From positions 1-19,709 of the forward strand of contig CAJIYV010000137.1 in the NCBI GenBank assembly GCA_905181745.1: a stretch of DNA of 19,709 bases. The letters run 5' to 3'. Origin of the DNA: an uncultured Actinomycetes bacterium. Lineage in GTDB: Bacteria; Actinomycetota; Actinomycetes; S36-B12. Below, piece by piece: positions 5,814 through 15,600 of this stretch (its first letter is position 1; the number at the start of each line of letters is the position of its first letter). The position numbers and the translations under genes were made by a program. The notes under the pieces are model-generated. The model ran no database searches. It was not told the origin of the DNA and worked only from the letters and a program-made list of their open reading frames with translations.

Positions 5814-8800
5814 CGCTCCCACTCTCCTCTATCAGCACTCTGCTGAAAATATCGGATGATTGTGTCGGGCACACAAGCGTGTAAGAGCAGTACCGACACG
5901 AGGGGTTCACCTGCGGAACAAAAGCTTCGGAGCGAATGATTTCCGCTGCTTCCCCAAGTTTTACTTCAATCCACGTGGGTGAATCATCAAAATTAATCGC
6001 TTCCTGTATTTGTACTTTTGGTCGTGATGCTTCTACTCGTAATTGCACAAGGGCCGCACCGAAAGGTGGATCCTCGCCCTCGGCGTCTAATTCCACAACC
6101 TGATGATCTCGCAGTAGCAATTGATAAATTCCTAATTGACCGTTCTGGACTATTGCTGCTTTTGTGGGTGGAGACTTAACATTTTTAAAATCTATCGCGA
6201 CGAGACGGCCTGATTCGTCGATTTCAACTCGGTCCAGGATTCCATTGAGATCGATTCTCTCTGGCTTTCCACTCGGCGTAGTGACCGTGAGTGATACTTG
6301 ATACCTGCCTTCGGCTACGACGAAAACTCGTGGTGTCAGGTTGTGGTAGTCAAGGAACAACTCCGCGGCTTTATACGCCTGCGCGAGATCAGAATCTGAC
6401 TGCCAGTGAGCCTCGTATGCTAATGCTTGCCAGGAGTCGCTAATGAGCTCTTGAATTTGCTCAGGATTTTGATCCAACTCGCCTTTGGCTACGTATTCAG
6501 CTATTGCATGAACAATGCTGCCAAAAGCTGTTGCAGAACCCCGCGAAACTTGCGCCTTAACTTCGCGGTCCAAGAACCACTTCAATGGACATTCCAGCAG
6601 CGAGTCCAGGGAACTTCCTGACATGTGTAGCGGCGTGTGTATCTTGCGGACCGGCCGCTGCGACTGGGTGAGTTGTGCCAGGCCCCACCAACTGTGGGGA
6701 CCCACACTGGGCCCCATTCGGGAGAGCAACTCTCCTGCTCGTGATTTCAGTCCCGCACTTGCCTGCGGATCCGCCAAGGTCTCTCGCAAGTCAGCCGCGA
6801 GCCCAGCCCAACTTGAACGATTCTTTGGGTAGCCGGTAACCGTGCGAGCAGTGATCTGGAAGGACTGCACGTCATGAATAAATCGACTGGGTTGATCCCC
6901 ACCTTCGCTGCCTTGGTCGATGCAGGTCAAGGTGAGAGATTCACGTGCACGGGTGGCCGCAACATAGAACAAGTTGCGTTCTTCACGCAAGAGTGCGATC
7001 GGATTCGTACCCGAGGTTACCCCACCAACACTAATTTCTTCAGCGTTGAGCAGGCTACCGCGGGCTACCAGATTGGGCCAAATCCCTTCCTCGAGTCCCA
7101 CAATCCACACCCGGTCCCACTCACGGCCTTTACTTTGGTGCACGGTCATAACTTGTACTGCCTCTGCGCGCAGTGCGCGAGCCGATACCGGTTCTGCCGG
7201 CACACTCTGGTACTTCAACTGGGTGAGAAAGTTTTCTATTCCAGCATCTGATCGCTCCGAGAATCGAGCCGCGGTATCAAAAAGGGCCATGACCGAATCC
7301 AGATCATGATGGGCGCTTCCACTATGTGACAAAGCGGCAGCCTGTAAGCGTTGGGGCCACCCGTGGGGGTGATTGCTCCCGCCACTCCACGCCGTCCACA
7401 AAATATCAGGAACAGATCCGTGGTTGGCAATGTCGATTCGCAAGTGAGCTACTAACCCGGCGATTGCTTTCACCCGGGTGCACAACTCGCCTAGATTCGG
7501 GCCCTCCTGCGAGGTGATCTGAGCCAATAAATCGCGAGAATTTTCTCCCACGATGAGGTCCCTAATAAGTTGGGATGAGTTCACCGCTGGTTGTACTGAG
7601 CGAAGGGCCCGGCCCACACGCCGCATTTCACTCGCGTCAAGGCCGCCAATCGGTCCGGTCAAAAGGTCTGCAACGACAGCGGCGCTGGCTTGTTCCGGTT
7701 GTGCGGCAAGGGAAACGAGTCCTAGTAAGACTTGAACTGCGGGTTGATCCTTTAACGCAATTTCATCCGTGGCGACTACGACGGGCACGCCCGCTCGATT
7801 CAGTGCGCGCGTAATCAAAGGAATATCTGAGCGCGCCCGACCAATTACCACCATTGATTTCCATGGCACACCCTCGGCCATGTGAGCCGTGTAGATATCT
7901 TCGGCGACAAATGCCGCGCGAGAATTACGCGATGCGTACTTATTGATTTTTACCGCACCCACGTCCACGCGAAAGTGCCCGTAGCCCACCAAGGCCTGCC
8001 GGTCTCGATCAAAGGGTGCGGTGGCCGCGGTCGCAATTTCTTGTCCAAACCGCCATGCACCCGTGAGTTTATGGGAAGTCGCCCTTGGGAATTCCAAATA
8101 GAAGCCCGAGGTCATGTCAGTTTCCGAGCCGCGGAAACCGAAAACACTTTCATGAGGGTTGCCAACTGCTACGAGCACCGAAGCCCGCTGTGCCAGTACC
8201 GCAAGGAGTTGGCGGTGCAGTGGACCAACTTCCTGATACTCGTCAATATAGATATGCGAGATCCGGGAAACTACCGGCGATTCGGGCGCCAGAGCGATTG
8301 CAGCCAGCAACAGTGAGTTGTAGTCGAGGACATTTTCCAGCGCCATGACTTCAGCATCATTGCTTGCAATATGCCCCGCCACCACCCACTCAGGTCGCTT
8401 GTATTTCTGACCTAATTCAATCAGATCGCTTCCACTTTGATTAAGTTCCTTTAATCGAGCAATTACCGTGCGCACTTCGTGGGCGAAACTGTGAGTGGTG
8501 GCCGCACTTCGCAACCACTCTGGCCACTGGATCAAGGCTCCAGGGCCCTGGGTGTCGGAGAGCAACCCGGCGATCAGGTCCCGGATCCGCGCATCCTCTT
8601 CGGCGCCGGAAAGTAATCTTGGTAACTCCTGGGCTTGAGGTTCGGCCCCATTGGCTCCGGCACCCATAACGATGGAATAGGCCAAAGCGTGAAATGTGCC
8701 GATGTAGGGCAGCACCGTGCTCTGCACGTGCCCAGCGAGCTCTTCTCGAAAATCTCGCACCGCTAATTTCCCGTAGGTCAACACGAGGACTTCACTGGGT

Positions 8801-8976
8801 GAGACACCCTCACGAAGTCGCTGAGCCACGCTCGCGATCAACGTTGTCGTTTTACCTGACCCGGCTAAACCAACTACCAGGTTGTGACCCGAGACAAGAT
8901 CCATCACGGCCTGCTGTTGCGGGTCAGCACCTATTGGCTCCGTCACGCTCACAGTTGTATCAAGTTCCCACCGCAT
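5794..8976 (-). CDS. adnA: AdnA-like subunit of an AdnAB helicase-nuclease (Fe-S nuclease, degenerate motor)
   Basis: This 1060-residue partner of AdnB is first in the operon. The motor has Walker A GLAGSGKT at 36-43, but Walker B is IDEYQE (245-249, usually DEYQD) and motif III is VGNPHESVFGFRG (271-283, usually GDPxQ), so the Asp and Gln of the canonical loop are lost. Motif VI YVAATRAR is present. This agrees with the mycobacterial complex, where AdnB is the essential motor and AdnA ATPase activity is dispensable. The nuclease domain has His823, Asp915 (GILDRV), Asp929 and Lys931 (AIDFKN), and Gln947/Tyr951. Cys796 plus Cys1027, Cys1030 and Cys1036 (CRYC...C) form the four-Cys Fe-S cluster site typical of AddB/AdnA nucleases, which identifies the gene as adnA. 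The start is uncertain: ATG 8976 has no ribosome binding site, and GTG 8952 or 8946 would trim 8-10 residues. Confidence 0.88.
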   Translation of the reverse strand: MRWELDTTVSVTEPIGADPQQQAVMDLVSGHNLVVGLAGSGKTTTLIASVAQRLREGVSPSEVLVLTYGKLAVRDFREELAGHVQSTVLPYIGTFHALAYSIVMGAGANGAEPQAQELPRLLSGAEEDARIRDLIAGLLSDTQGPGALIQWPEWLRSAATTHSFAHEVRTVIARLKELNQSGSDLIELGQKYKRPEWVVAGHIASNDAEVMALENVLDYNSLLLAAIALAPESPVVSRISHIYIDEYQEVGPLHRQLLAVLAQRASVLVAVGNPHESVFGFRGSETDMTSGFYLEFPRATSHKLTGAWRFGQEIATAATAPFDRDRQALVGYGHFRVDVGAVKINKYASRNSRAAFVAEDIYTAHMAEGVPWKSMVVIGRARSDIPLITRALNRAGVPVVVATDEIALKDQPAVQVLLGLVSLAAQPEQASAAVVADLLTGPIGGLDASEMRRVGRALRSVQPAVNSSQLIRDLIVGENSRDLLAQITSQEGPNLGELCTRVKAIAGLVAHLRIDIANHGSVPDILWTAWSGGSNHPHGWPQRLQAAALSHSGSAHHDLDSVMALFDTAARFSERSDAGIENFLTQLKYQSVPAEPVSARALRAEAVQVMTVHQSKGREWDRVWIVGLEEGIWPNLVARGSLLNAEEISVGGVTSGTNPIALLREERNLFYVAATRARESLTLTCIDQGSEGGDQPSRFIHDVQSFQITARTVTGYPKNRSSWAGLAADLRETLADPQASAGLKSRAGELLSRMGPSVGPHSWWGLAQLTQSQRPVRKIHTPLHMSGSSLDSLLECPLKWFLDREVKAQVSRGSATAFGSIVHAIAEYVAKGELDQNPEQIQELISDSWQALAYEAHWQSDSDLAQAYKAAELFLDYHNLTPRVFVVAEGRYQVSLTVTTPSGKPERIDLNGILDRVEIDESGRLVAIDFKNVKSPPTKAAIVQNGQLGIYQLLLRDHQVVELDAEGEDPPFGAALVQLRVEASRPKVQIQEAINFDDSPTWIEVKLGEAAEIIRSEAFVPQVNPSCRYCSYTLVCPTQSSDIFSRVLIEESGSDDDAIE
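5824..5829 (-). promoter_or_regulatory. Shine-Dalgarno site of adnB inside the 3' end of adnA
   Basis: The minus strand reads GAGGAG within the last codons of adnA. It is ten bases from ATG 5813 and only one base from GTG 5822, so it favours the ATG. A second purine run, GGGAG at 5816-5820, lies two bases before the same ATG. Confidence 0.5.
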
Positions 8977-8984
8977 AGCCTATG
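8974..8984. promoter_or_regulatory. Symmetric CATAGCCTATG element between adnA and the flippase gene, overlapping -10-like boxes on both strands
   Basis: Five-base inverted arms (CATAG / CTATG) flank a single central C. The plus strand contains TAGCCT (8976-8981) and the minus strand TAGGCT (8982-8977), both TANNNT. Transcription could begin near 8988 rightward, giving a 44-base leader to GTG 9032. Leftward it could begin near 8970, inside the annotated adnA start. Whether it is one, two or no real promoter cannot be told from sequence. Confidence 0.35.
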
Positions 8985-9019
8985 AATACCACGCTGCACC
9001 GACATCACGCACACTGTGA

Positions 9020-9025
9020 CACCAT
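9020..9025 (+). promoter_or_regulatory. Weak -10-like box before the flippase/pseudokinase gene
   Basis: CACCAT has the key A at position 2 and T at position 6 and ends seven bases before GTG 9032, the same geometry as the leaderless starts in this window. It weakly supports GTG 9032 over the in-frame ATG at 9056, which has no box at that distance and no ribosome binding site. Confidence 0.25.
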
Positions 9026-9031
9026 TACCCT

Positions 9032-11491
9032 GTGGCACTGGAACCCGATTCACGCATGGAAACCCAGTTCACCATTGCCGAGGCGATTCCCTATATTGCT
9101 TCAGATCTCCCACCGGAAATCCCTACGCCCCCGATCAACACGGACCCCATAATCGACGACGGGGCTATTCGCAGGCGGATTCGGCGCCCACTTGATCTGG
9201 CCCGTTTCGTCGTGGCGATTGCTCTGGCCAGTGGAACCATCACCCTGGGCTACTTCGCAACCAGCACCACCGCGGGGCTAGATACCGATATCGAAAGTGG
9301 GGCGGCACTTCTCCCATCACTTATCGTCCTAGTCCTCAATGTCATTGGTGGAATCGGTTCCCTTGGGCTTCCCATCGCTGCCTCAATTAACCTAATCCTG
9401 CGCCGGCGCTTTCGCCAACTTTTTGATGCTTTGGTTGCCATGTTCCTCGCCGTTACCGCACTGTCCATCGCCTCAATCGTGATGGGAAATTTTGACAATA
9501 CGCGACTATTAGTAGCCATGGCTGGCTCAACCAGCAGCACAAATGAGTCAACCGCCCCCATTCTTGGTGGCATTCTCGCGTTCATTACGGTCGCTCGACT
9601 CATGGGTCGAAGGCCATGGAACGTGCTGTCCAGTGTTGTGGTGGTGTCGCTCGTTTCAGTTACGGTCTTAAGCGGTGGGATTGCACTGGCCGGAATCGGG
9701 TTCTCACTGGCGGTGGGCTGGGCAATTGGCCTGCTGACCCGGTACGTCCTAGGTACCAGCACCACTCGGCCCAGTGGCGCCGCGGTCGCAGCAGCTCTTG
9801 CGCGCGGTGGTTATCCCATAACGCAATTGCGTATTGCACACCTCACCAGTCGGGGACGTCGCTATCTCGCGACAACCCGAAGCGGCGACACCCTCCGAGT
9901 CACTGTGCTGGACCGAGATCTTGAAGGCGCTGGCTTAGTTAATGCCGCTTGGACCAGTCTCCGCTTGCGTGATGAACCCGGCAAGGGTGCATTTAACCTG
10001 CGCAAATCAGTAGAACACGCCGCCTTGATCGCTTATGCAGCCCAAGTGGCAGGAGCACCCGTCGCCCGGCTGGTATTGAGCACCGAAGTAGGTCCCGACT
10101 CCTGTGCCTTGGTACACCAGCAAATTCCTGGCACCCCATTTGATGAACTTGACGACATCACTGACTCAGAACTAGATGGTGCCTGGCGCGCGATCCGCAC
10201 CCTGCACGACCATCAGATGAGTCACCGCGCACTTTCGGGACGCCACCTACTGCGCGGCTCAGATGGCGCCACCTGGCTCCTGGGAATAGATCAAGGATCA
10301 ATTGCGGCGAGTGACGTTGCCATGCGCTTAGACCTCGCAGAACTGTTGTGCTCTTTGGCCATGTTGACCTCGGTTACTCGAAGTGTCGCATCTGCCCGGC
10401 GAGTTCTGGGAAGCGCGGCAATTGCGCGTGCTCTCCCAGCACTTCAACCCGTCGCCCTTTCGGCGAGAACCCGCAAAGAGTTACGCAAGCACAAAGGCAT
10501 GATCATTGCCTTGCGCGATGCAATTGTTGAATTGCGACCAGACGCTGACACAGAACAGATCCAATTCCAACGCATTAAACCACGCACTTTGATCCTGATT
10601 GTCGCTGGCACAATCGCCGGCTACGTACTCCTCTCCCAGCTCGGTTCGGTTGACCTTGCAACCCTATTTAGCACAGCCAACTGGTTGTGGGTTTTGGCAG
10701 CATTTGGTTTTAGTTTGATCACCTACGCCGGTGCAACCTGGTCACTCACTGGCTTTGTTCCCGAGAAGCTTTCTTTTGGTAAGACACTTCTGGCCCAAAT
10801 TGCCGGCGACTTCGCGACCTTGGTTTCCCCACCCACACTCGGTGCTATTGCGATCAACGTGCGCTTCCTACAAAAATCCGGCCTGCACCCAGCCTTATCC
10901 GCCGCGAGCGTTGGGGTTTCCCAGGTTGCTGCATTCATTACCTACATTTGCCTACTTTTTGCATTTGGTATCGCTGCCGGAACCCAAGCCGACTTCACAT
11001 TCGATCCCCCATTTTGGGCGGTCGTCGGTGTCGCAGCCATCGCCGTTATTTTGCTCGCCCTACTGGCTGTGCCCGCGGTGCGGCGGGAAATTGGTGCGCG
11101 AATTGGTCCACTGATTAAAGAAGTAATCCCTCGATTCGTAACCATTGCCCAGCGGCCAATCAAATTGTTGGAGGGGATTGGCGGAATTCTTCTGCTTAAT
11201 TTTGCCTATGTTGGCGTGCTCTTCGCCTGTATAGAAGCATTTGATGGCAATCTGAGTATCGCGGTTGTTGGAGTTGTTTACCTTGCGGGTGCAACAATCG
11301 GCCAGGCAGCGCCCACTCCAGGCGGACTCGGTGCTGTTGAAGCCGCACTTGCCGCTGGACTCACCGCTGCCGGACTTGATGCGGGGGTGGCTGTTACTGC
11401 GGTCCTGCTGTATCGCTTGGTGACTTTCTGGCTACCTACGGTTCCGGGCTACTGGGCGTTCACTTATCTGACCAAAAAGAACTTGCTCTAA
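9032..11491 (+). CDS. Multidomain membrane protein: kinase-like (probable pseudokinase) domain plus LPG-synthase/MprF-type flippase domain
   Basis: The protein has 819 residues. An N-terminal soluble tail of about 55 residues leads into roughly six membrane segments (about 57-240). A soluble domain of about 260-505 resembles a eukaryotic-like or aminoglycoside-kinase fold: VEHAALIAYAA at 327-337 may be helix C, HRALSGRHLL at 398-407 stands where HRDxxxxN would be, and LGIDQGS at 417-423 where DFG would be. The catalytic Asp and the Asn of the HRD loop are absent, so it is probably a pseudokinase. A second membrane region (520-815) carries PTPGGLGAVEAALAAGL, the signature of the lysylphosphatidylglycerol synthase transmembrane family (PF03706 type). 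No GNAT-like LPG synthase domain follows, so aminoacyl-lipid synthesis is not expected; lipid or polyprenyl-lipid translocation is a guess. It is divergent from adnA and convergent with moeZ (11-base gap). Confidence 0.75.
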   Translation: MALEPDSRMETQFTIAEAIPYIASDLPPEIPTPPINTDPIIDDGAIRRRIRRPLDLARFVVAIALASGTITLGYFATSTTAGLDTDIESGAALLPSLIVLVLNVIGGIGSLGLPIAASINLILRRRFRQLFDALVAMFLAVTALSIASIVMGNFDNTRLLVAMAGSTSSTNESTAPILGGILAFITVARLMGRRPWNVLSSVVVVSLVSVTVLSGGIALAGIGFSLAVGWAIGLLTRYVLGTSTTRPSGAAVAAALARGGYPITQLRIAHLTSRGRRYLATTRSGDTLRVTVLDRDLEGAGLVNAAWTSLRLRDEPGKGAFNLRKSVEHAALIAYAAQVAGAPVARLVLSTEVGPDSCALVHQQIPGTPFDELDDITDSELDGAWRAIRTLHDHQMSHRALSGRHLLRGSDGATWLLGIDQGSIAASDVAMRLDLAELLCSLAMLTSVTRSVASARRVLGSAAIARALPALQPVALSARTRKELRKHKGMIIALRDAIVELRPDADTEQIQFQRIKPRTLILIVAGTIAGYVLLSQLGSVDLATLFSTANWLWVLAAFGFSLITYAGATWSLTGFVPEKLSFGKTLLAQIAGDFATLVSPPTLGAIAINVRFLQKSGLHPALSAASVGVSQVAAFITYICLLFAFGIAAGTQADFTFDPPFWAVVGVAAIAVILLALLAVPAVRREIGARIGPLIKEVIPRFVTIAQRPIKLLEGIGGILLLNFAYVGVLFACIEAFDGNLSIAVVGVVYLAGATIGQAAPTPGGLGAVEAALAAGLTAAGLDAGVAVTAVLLYRLVTFWLPTVPGYWAFTYLTKKNLL

Positions 11492-11502
11492 CCCCACAAC
11501 GA

Positions 11503-12606
11503 CTAGCGGCTTACCCAATCAATGTAGCCACCCGCGTAGTGCTTGATGCCGGAAAATCCTTGAGCTTTGAGTTCACGCAGCAAGTGTTCCGACCGCACAC
11601 CCGCTTGGCAGTACAAAATTACGTCACCAATGAGTGCATCTGGATCAAATGTCGACAGCGGCATGCTCATCGAACCTGGGATTTGCCCGTGAATGAGTTC
11701 GTACTGTTCTCGGATATCGATAAAGGTAAATTCCACATCGCCACGTTCTCTGGACTGTAACAGTCCAATGAGTTGCGAACGAGTCACCGTGTCGTCGGTG
11801 GTACCTCCCGCACAAAAAGAAACGTAATCTTGCAATTCGGTAATACTTGGGGAATCACCACACATCGGACAGTGAATGTCCCGAGCAATTGATACCTCCT
11901 CGATCCGTGCACTCAGCGCGTCAAAAATTGCAATGCGCCCGCTGAGTACCTCACCTACCCCGATAATTACTTTGAGCACCTCGCTGACCTGCAGTGATCC
12001 GATCACACCACAAATAGCTCCGAACACCCCGGCATCAGCGCAATTGGGAACGCTCCCGGGCTCGGGCGGACTCGGATAGACACAGCGATAGCACGGGCCA
12101 CCCGGTAATCCAAAAACACTCACCTGTCCATCGAATCGCAATACCGAACCCCAGACATACGGCTTCCCGGCCAAAACACAAGCATCATTGAGTAAATAGC
12201 GCGTGGCAAAGTTATCTGAACCGTCCACGACGAGGTCAAATCCACCAATCACATCGAGTGCGTTTTCGCGGCTGATTGGCCGGTCAAAAACTTTCACTAC
12301 CGTGGTGCTGTTCAGTTCGGCAATCCGCGCCGCAGCAGATGCAGCCTTTGACGTTCCCACCCCACGCTCAGAGTGAATAATTTGCCGCTGCAGATTACTC
12401 AACTCAATTGAGTCAAATTCAATAATTCCGATCGTTCCCACGCCAGCAGCAGCCAGGTAGAGCAAAGCCGGAGACCCTAAGCCCCCCGCCCCTACAACGA
12501 GTACTCGAGCACTGCTGAGCTTGCGCTGACCAGATTCACCCACCTGATCAATTTTGATATGTCGGCTATACCGGCGCAAGAAATCCCCGTCTAATTGCTC
12601 GCTCAT
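11503..12606 (-). CDS. moeZ: Adenylyltransferase/sulfurtransferase MoeZ (ThiF/MoeB domain plus rhodanese)
   Basis: This 367-residue fusion adenylates the C-terminus of ubiquitin-like sulfur carriers (MoaD, ThiS, CysO types) and then supplies sulfur to form the thiocarboxylate. The E1-like domain covers about 1-255: ATP loop GAGGLGS at 39-45, the NLQRQIIH signature at 71-78, DGSDNFATR at 128-136, Zn ligands Cys172/Cys175 and Cys246/Cys249, and the conserved Cys189 in the PNCADAGV segment. The rhodanese domain follows (about 270-367) with the persulfide-forming Cys333 in LYCQAGVRS. All key residues are present. ATG 12606 overlaps the gdh stop codon as ATGA, so it is probably translated by coupling. 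In mycobacteria moeZ also lies near adnAB, but to my knowledge without gdh beside it. Confidence 0.9.
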   Translation of the reverse strand: MSEQLDGDFLRRYSRHIKIDQVGESGQRKLSSARVLVVGAGGLGSPALLYLAAAGVGTIGIIEFDSIELSNLQRQIIHSERGVGTSKAASAAARIAELNSTTVVKVFDRPISRENALDVIGGFDLVVDGSDNFATRYLLNDACVLAGKPYVWGSVLRFDGQVSVFGLPGGPCYRCVYPSPPEPGSVPNCADAGVFGAICGVIGSLQVSEVLKVIIGVGEVLSGRIAIFDALSARIEEVSIARDIHCPMCGDSPSITELQDYVSFCAGGTTDDTVTRSQLIGLLQSRERGDVEFTFIDIREQYELIHGQIPGSMSMPLSTFDPDALIGDVILYCQAGVRSEHLLRELKAQGFSGIKHYAGGYIDWVSR

Positions 12607-15600
12607 GTTGCTTGCGCCACCAGATTTCGAAGTACCCGAAGCCCGACGGACAGGGTCGCAAGATTAATTTCCTCAACTTGCAAAATTTCGTCGAGGGTCG
12701 TCCGCGTCCTAGCGACTCCCTCGGTGCGCTGTTGCTCCCACAGTGTTATCCGCTCCGCGGCAACCTTGCCCTCAGTTGCCAAGTACACCCGGCCGGTGAG
12801 CTCAGCGATCACCGAATACAAATCCGATCGTAACGCTTGGCGCGCTAACGCCGTCCAGCGATCCCCTCGCGGCAAGGCCGTGATCCGAACAAGCAGTCGG
12901 TCCACATCAAAACGTTCCGAAAGCGCAAAGTACAAGCCAATCACACTCTGCACATCAGCATCAAGTGATCGCGCCAATTCGGTAATGTCGAGCAGAGAGA
13001 AAAGATCTAAACCACTCGCGGCTCGATCGGCCAGCTCCTTAGGGGCACCGGCGTCAATGAAGCGTTGCGCCAATCGCTCAAATCTTTCCGAGTCTTGACC
13101 TTGTAAGGCCTGCGGGACTCCACCGGCGTACTGCTCAACGCTCGCTGCAAATGCACTAATTTCAGCTTCAATCTCAATTCCCGCGCCACGGTTTTGCAAG
13201 AACCATCGAGCAGATCGATCAAGTAAGCGACGTACCTCAAGATGCAATGCGGTTCGCGCCCGAGCGGGGACATCTTCGGGCAGTGTGTTGATCCAATGCC
13301 ATAAGTCCCTGATGCCAAAGACTTCCATCGCAGCAAAAGCTGCCTTTACCACTTCAATGGTTTTCGCGCCGGTCTCTTCAACCGCCCGAAATACGAAGGT
13401 GATCCCCCCGATATTTATCAATTCATTTGCCATCACAGTGTTGGCAATTTCAGCACGCAGAGGATGGGTGAGAATTTCCTCACGATACTTATCTTGGATT
13501 TCTACCGGGAAGTAGTCCATGACAATCTGATCACACCAGCTTGCACTGCCCAAAGCAACCGCATTGAGATCCTTTGTGACTTCAATCTTTGCGTAGGCCA
13601 AAAGCACGGCAAGCTCAGGTGAGGTGAGGCCTTCACCCGCCGCGCGCCGAGTATCAATGTCCAAATCATCGGGTAAATATTCGAGGGCTCGGTTCAACAA
13701 GTCCCTGCGCTCAAGGTGTCGCATCATTCTTTGATGCACACTCATGAGCCGGATTGCTCCCGCCCGCGCGTTTGACAGCACCACATTTTGATTGATGTTG
13801 TCTGCCAAAACTAAATCCGAGACCGAGTCGGTCATGCTGTGCAGTAAATTGTCACGGGCTTCTGGCGTCAGGACACCTCGCGCCACCAGTGGCGAGAACA
13901 AAACTTTTAAATTTACTTCATGATCGGAAGTATCCACGCCAGCAGAGTTATCAATTGCATCTGTATTTAGCCGCACGCCACTTCGCGCTGCTTCGACTCG
14001 ACCCAGCTGGGTCAGGCCAAGGTTTCCTCCCTCGCCAACCACCTGCACTCGCAACTCGCCACCATCAACGCGGATCGAATCATTTGCTTTATCCCCCACT
14101 TCAACGTTGGTTTCAGTACTGGCCTTTACGTACGTTCCAATTCCCCCATTCCACAAAAGTTGGACGGGAGCTTTCAAGATCGCATTAATCAATTGATCCG
14201 GCGTGCACGTTTCGGAGTCTGTGTCAAAATCAAGGGAATCTATTACCTGCTGTGTCAGTGCAACAGTCTTCGCAGATCGGGAAAATACACCACCACCCGC
14301 AGAGATCAACGCCTTGTTGTAGTCCACCCAAGAGCTTCGCGGCAGGGCGGCCAGTCGCACTCTCTCGCCAAAACTGCTAGTTGCATCTGGAGTGGGGTCG
14401 ATAAAAATATGCCTGTGATCAAATGCCGCGACTAATCGAATCTGGTCGCTCAGCAACATGCCGTTGCCGAAAACGTCTCCACTCATATCACCGATGCCTA
14501 CAACAGTGAACTCTTCGCGTTGGGTGTTGAGATCCATCTCGAAAAAGTGGCGCTTAACAGAATCCCATGCGCCGCGCGCTGTGATCGCCATGGCCTTGTG
14601 GTCATACCCTGCTGTTCCACCGGATGCGAATGCGTCGCCAAGCCAGTAATTCTCTTCGATTGCAATTGCATTTGCTATGTCGGAGAAGCTGGCGGTGCCT
14701 TTGTCCGCCGCTACGACGAGATACGGGTCGTCAGGGTCATGTTGCACAACATCAATTGGGGGCACAACGATCGAATCAACAATATTGTCGGTCACGGAAA
14801 GTAGCGCACGGATGAAGTCTTGATATGCGCCGATGCCTTCGGCCAGCCACGCTTCGCGATCAATAGCAGGATCAGGCAAGTTTTTGGCAAAAAAACCTCC
14901 CTTGGCACCGACGGGGACAATCACAGCATTCTTCACTTCCTGTGCCTTGACTAAGCCAAGAATCTCAGTTCGAAAATCTTCGCGTCGGTCGCTCCACCGG
15001 ATTCCGCCACGAGCAACCGCTCCAAAGCGCAAATGCACACCTTCAACTCTGGGCGAATGTACCCACACTTCATGTGCCGGTCGAGGAAGTGGGATGTCCG
15101 TGATCATGGTGGGCACCATCTTAAATGCAATAGTGTGCGCATTCGTAAAATAATTAGTGCGCATCGTTGCCTCGATTAAGGTCCAGAACAAACGCAGAAT
15201 CCGGTCATGGTCAAGTGAGGGGACTAACACAAGGCTCGCGTCAAATTGCTCACGAGCAGTGTGAGACTCCGACTCGCGATCACCCGCAAACACAGGATCA
15301 AAACGCACCCGGAAAAACTCTATGAGCAGCCTGCTGATCTCAGCATTTTCTAGGATCACCATCTCGATGTATCCCTGGCCAAAAGTGGAACCGATCTGGC
15401 GCATATACCGGGCGTACGCACGAATTAGCTGTGCATCCTGCCACGTCAATCCGGCTTGGGTCACTAGCGAGTTAAAGGAGTCACTTGCGATCTGCCCGCG
15501 CCAAGCGGCCTCGAATGCCGACTCAAATCGGGCAAATAGAGTGTCCGCGCCGTAGATCTCGCCTTTGGGTAGAACCAGTCCAAAATCAAGGATCCACGCG

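Noticed and set aside
9056..9058. ATG 9056 as the start of the flippase/pseudokinase gene
   Set aside because: It has no ribosome binding site and no -10-like hexamer at the leaderless distance, while GTG 9032 has at least a weak one; it remains possible and would remove eight residues.
9250..9765. A 171-codon open frame on the minus strand, antisense to the N-terminal part of the flippase gene
   Set aside because: Its composition (Ser/Thr/Pro/Arg-rich, no domain) is that of a shadow frame of the membrane-coding strand, and it lies wholly inside a gene with clear family motifs.
12595..13098. A 167-codon open frame on the plus strand opposite the end of gdh and start of moeZ
   Set aside because: Low-complexity Ser/Arg/Ala-rich translation with no recognisable motif; fully antisense to conserved coding sequence.
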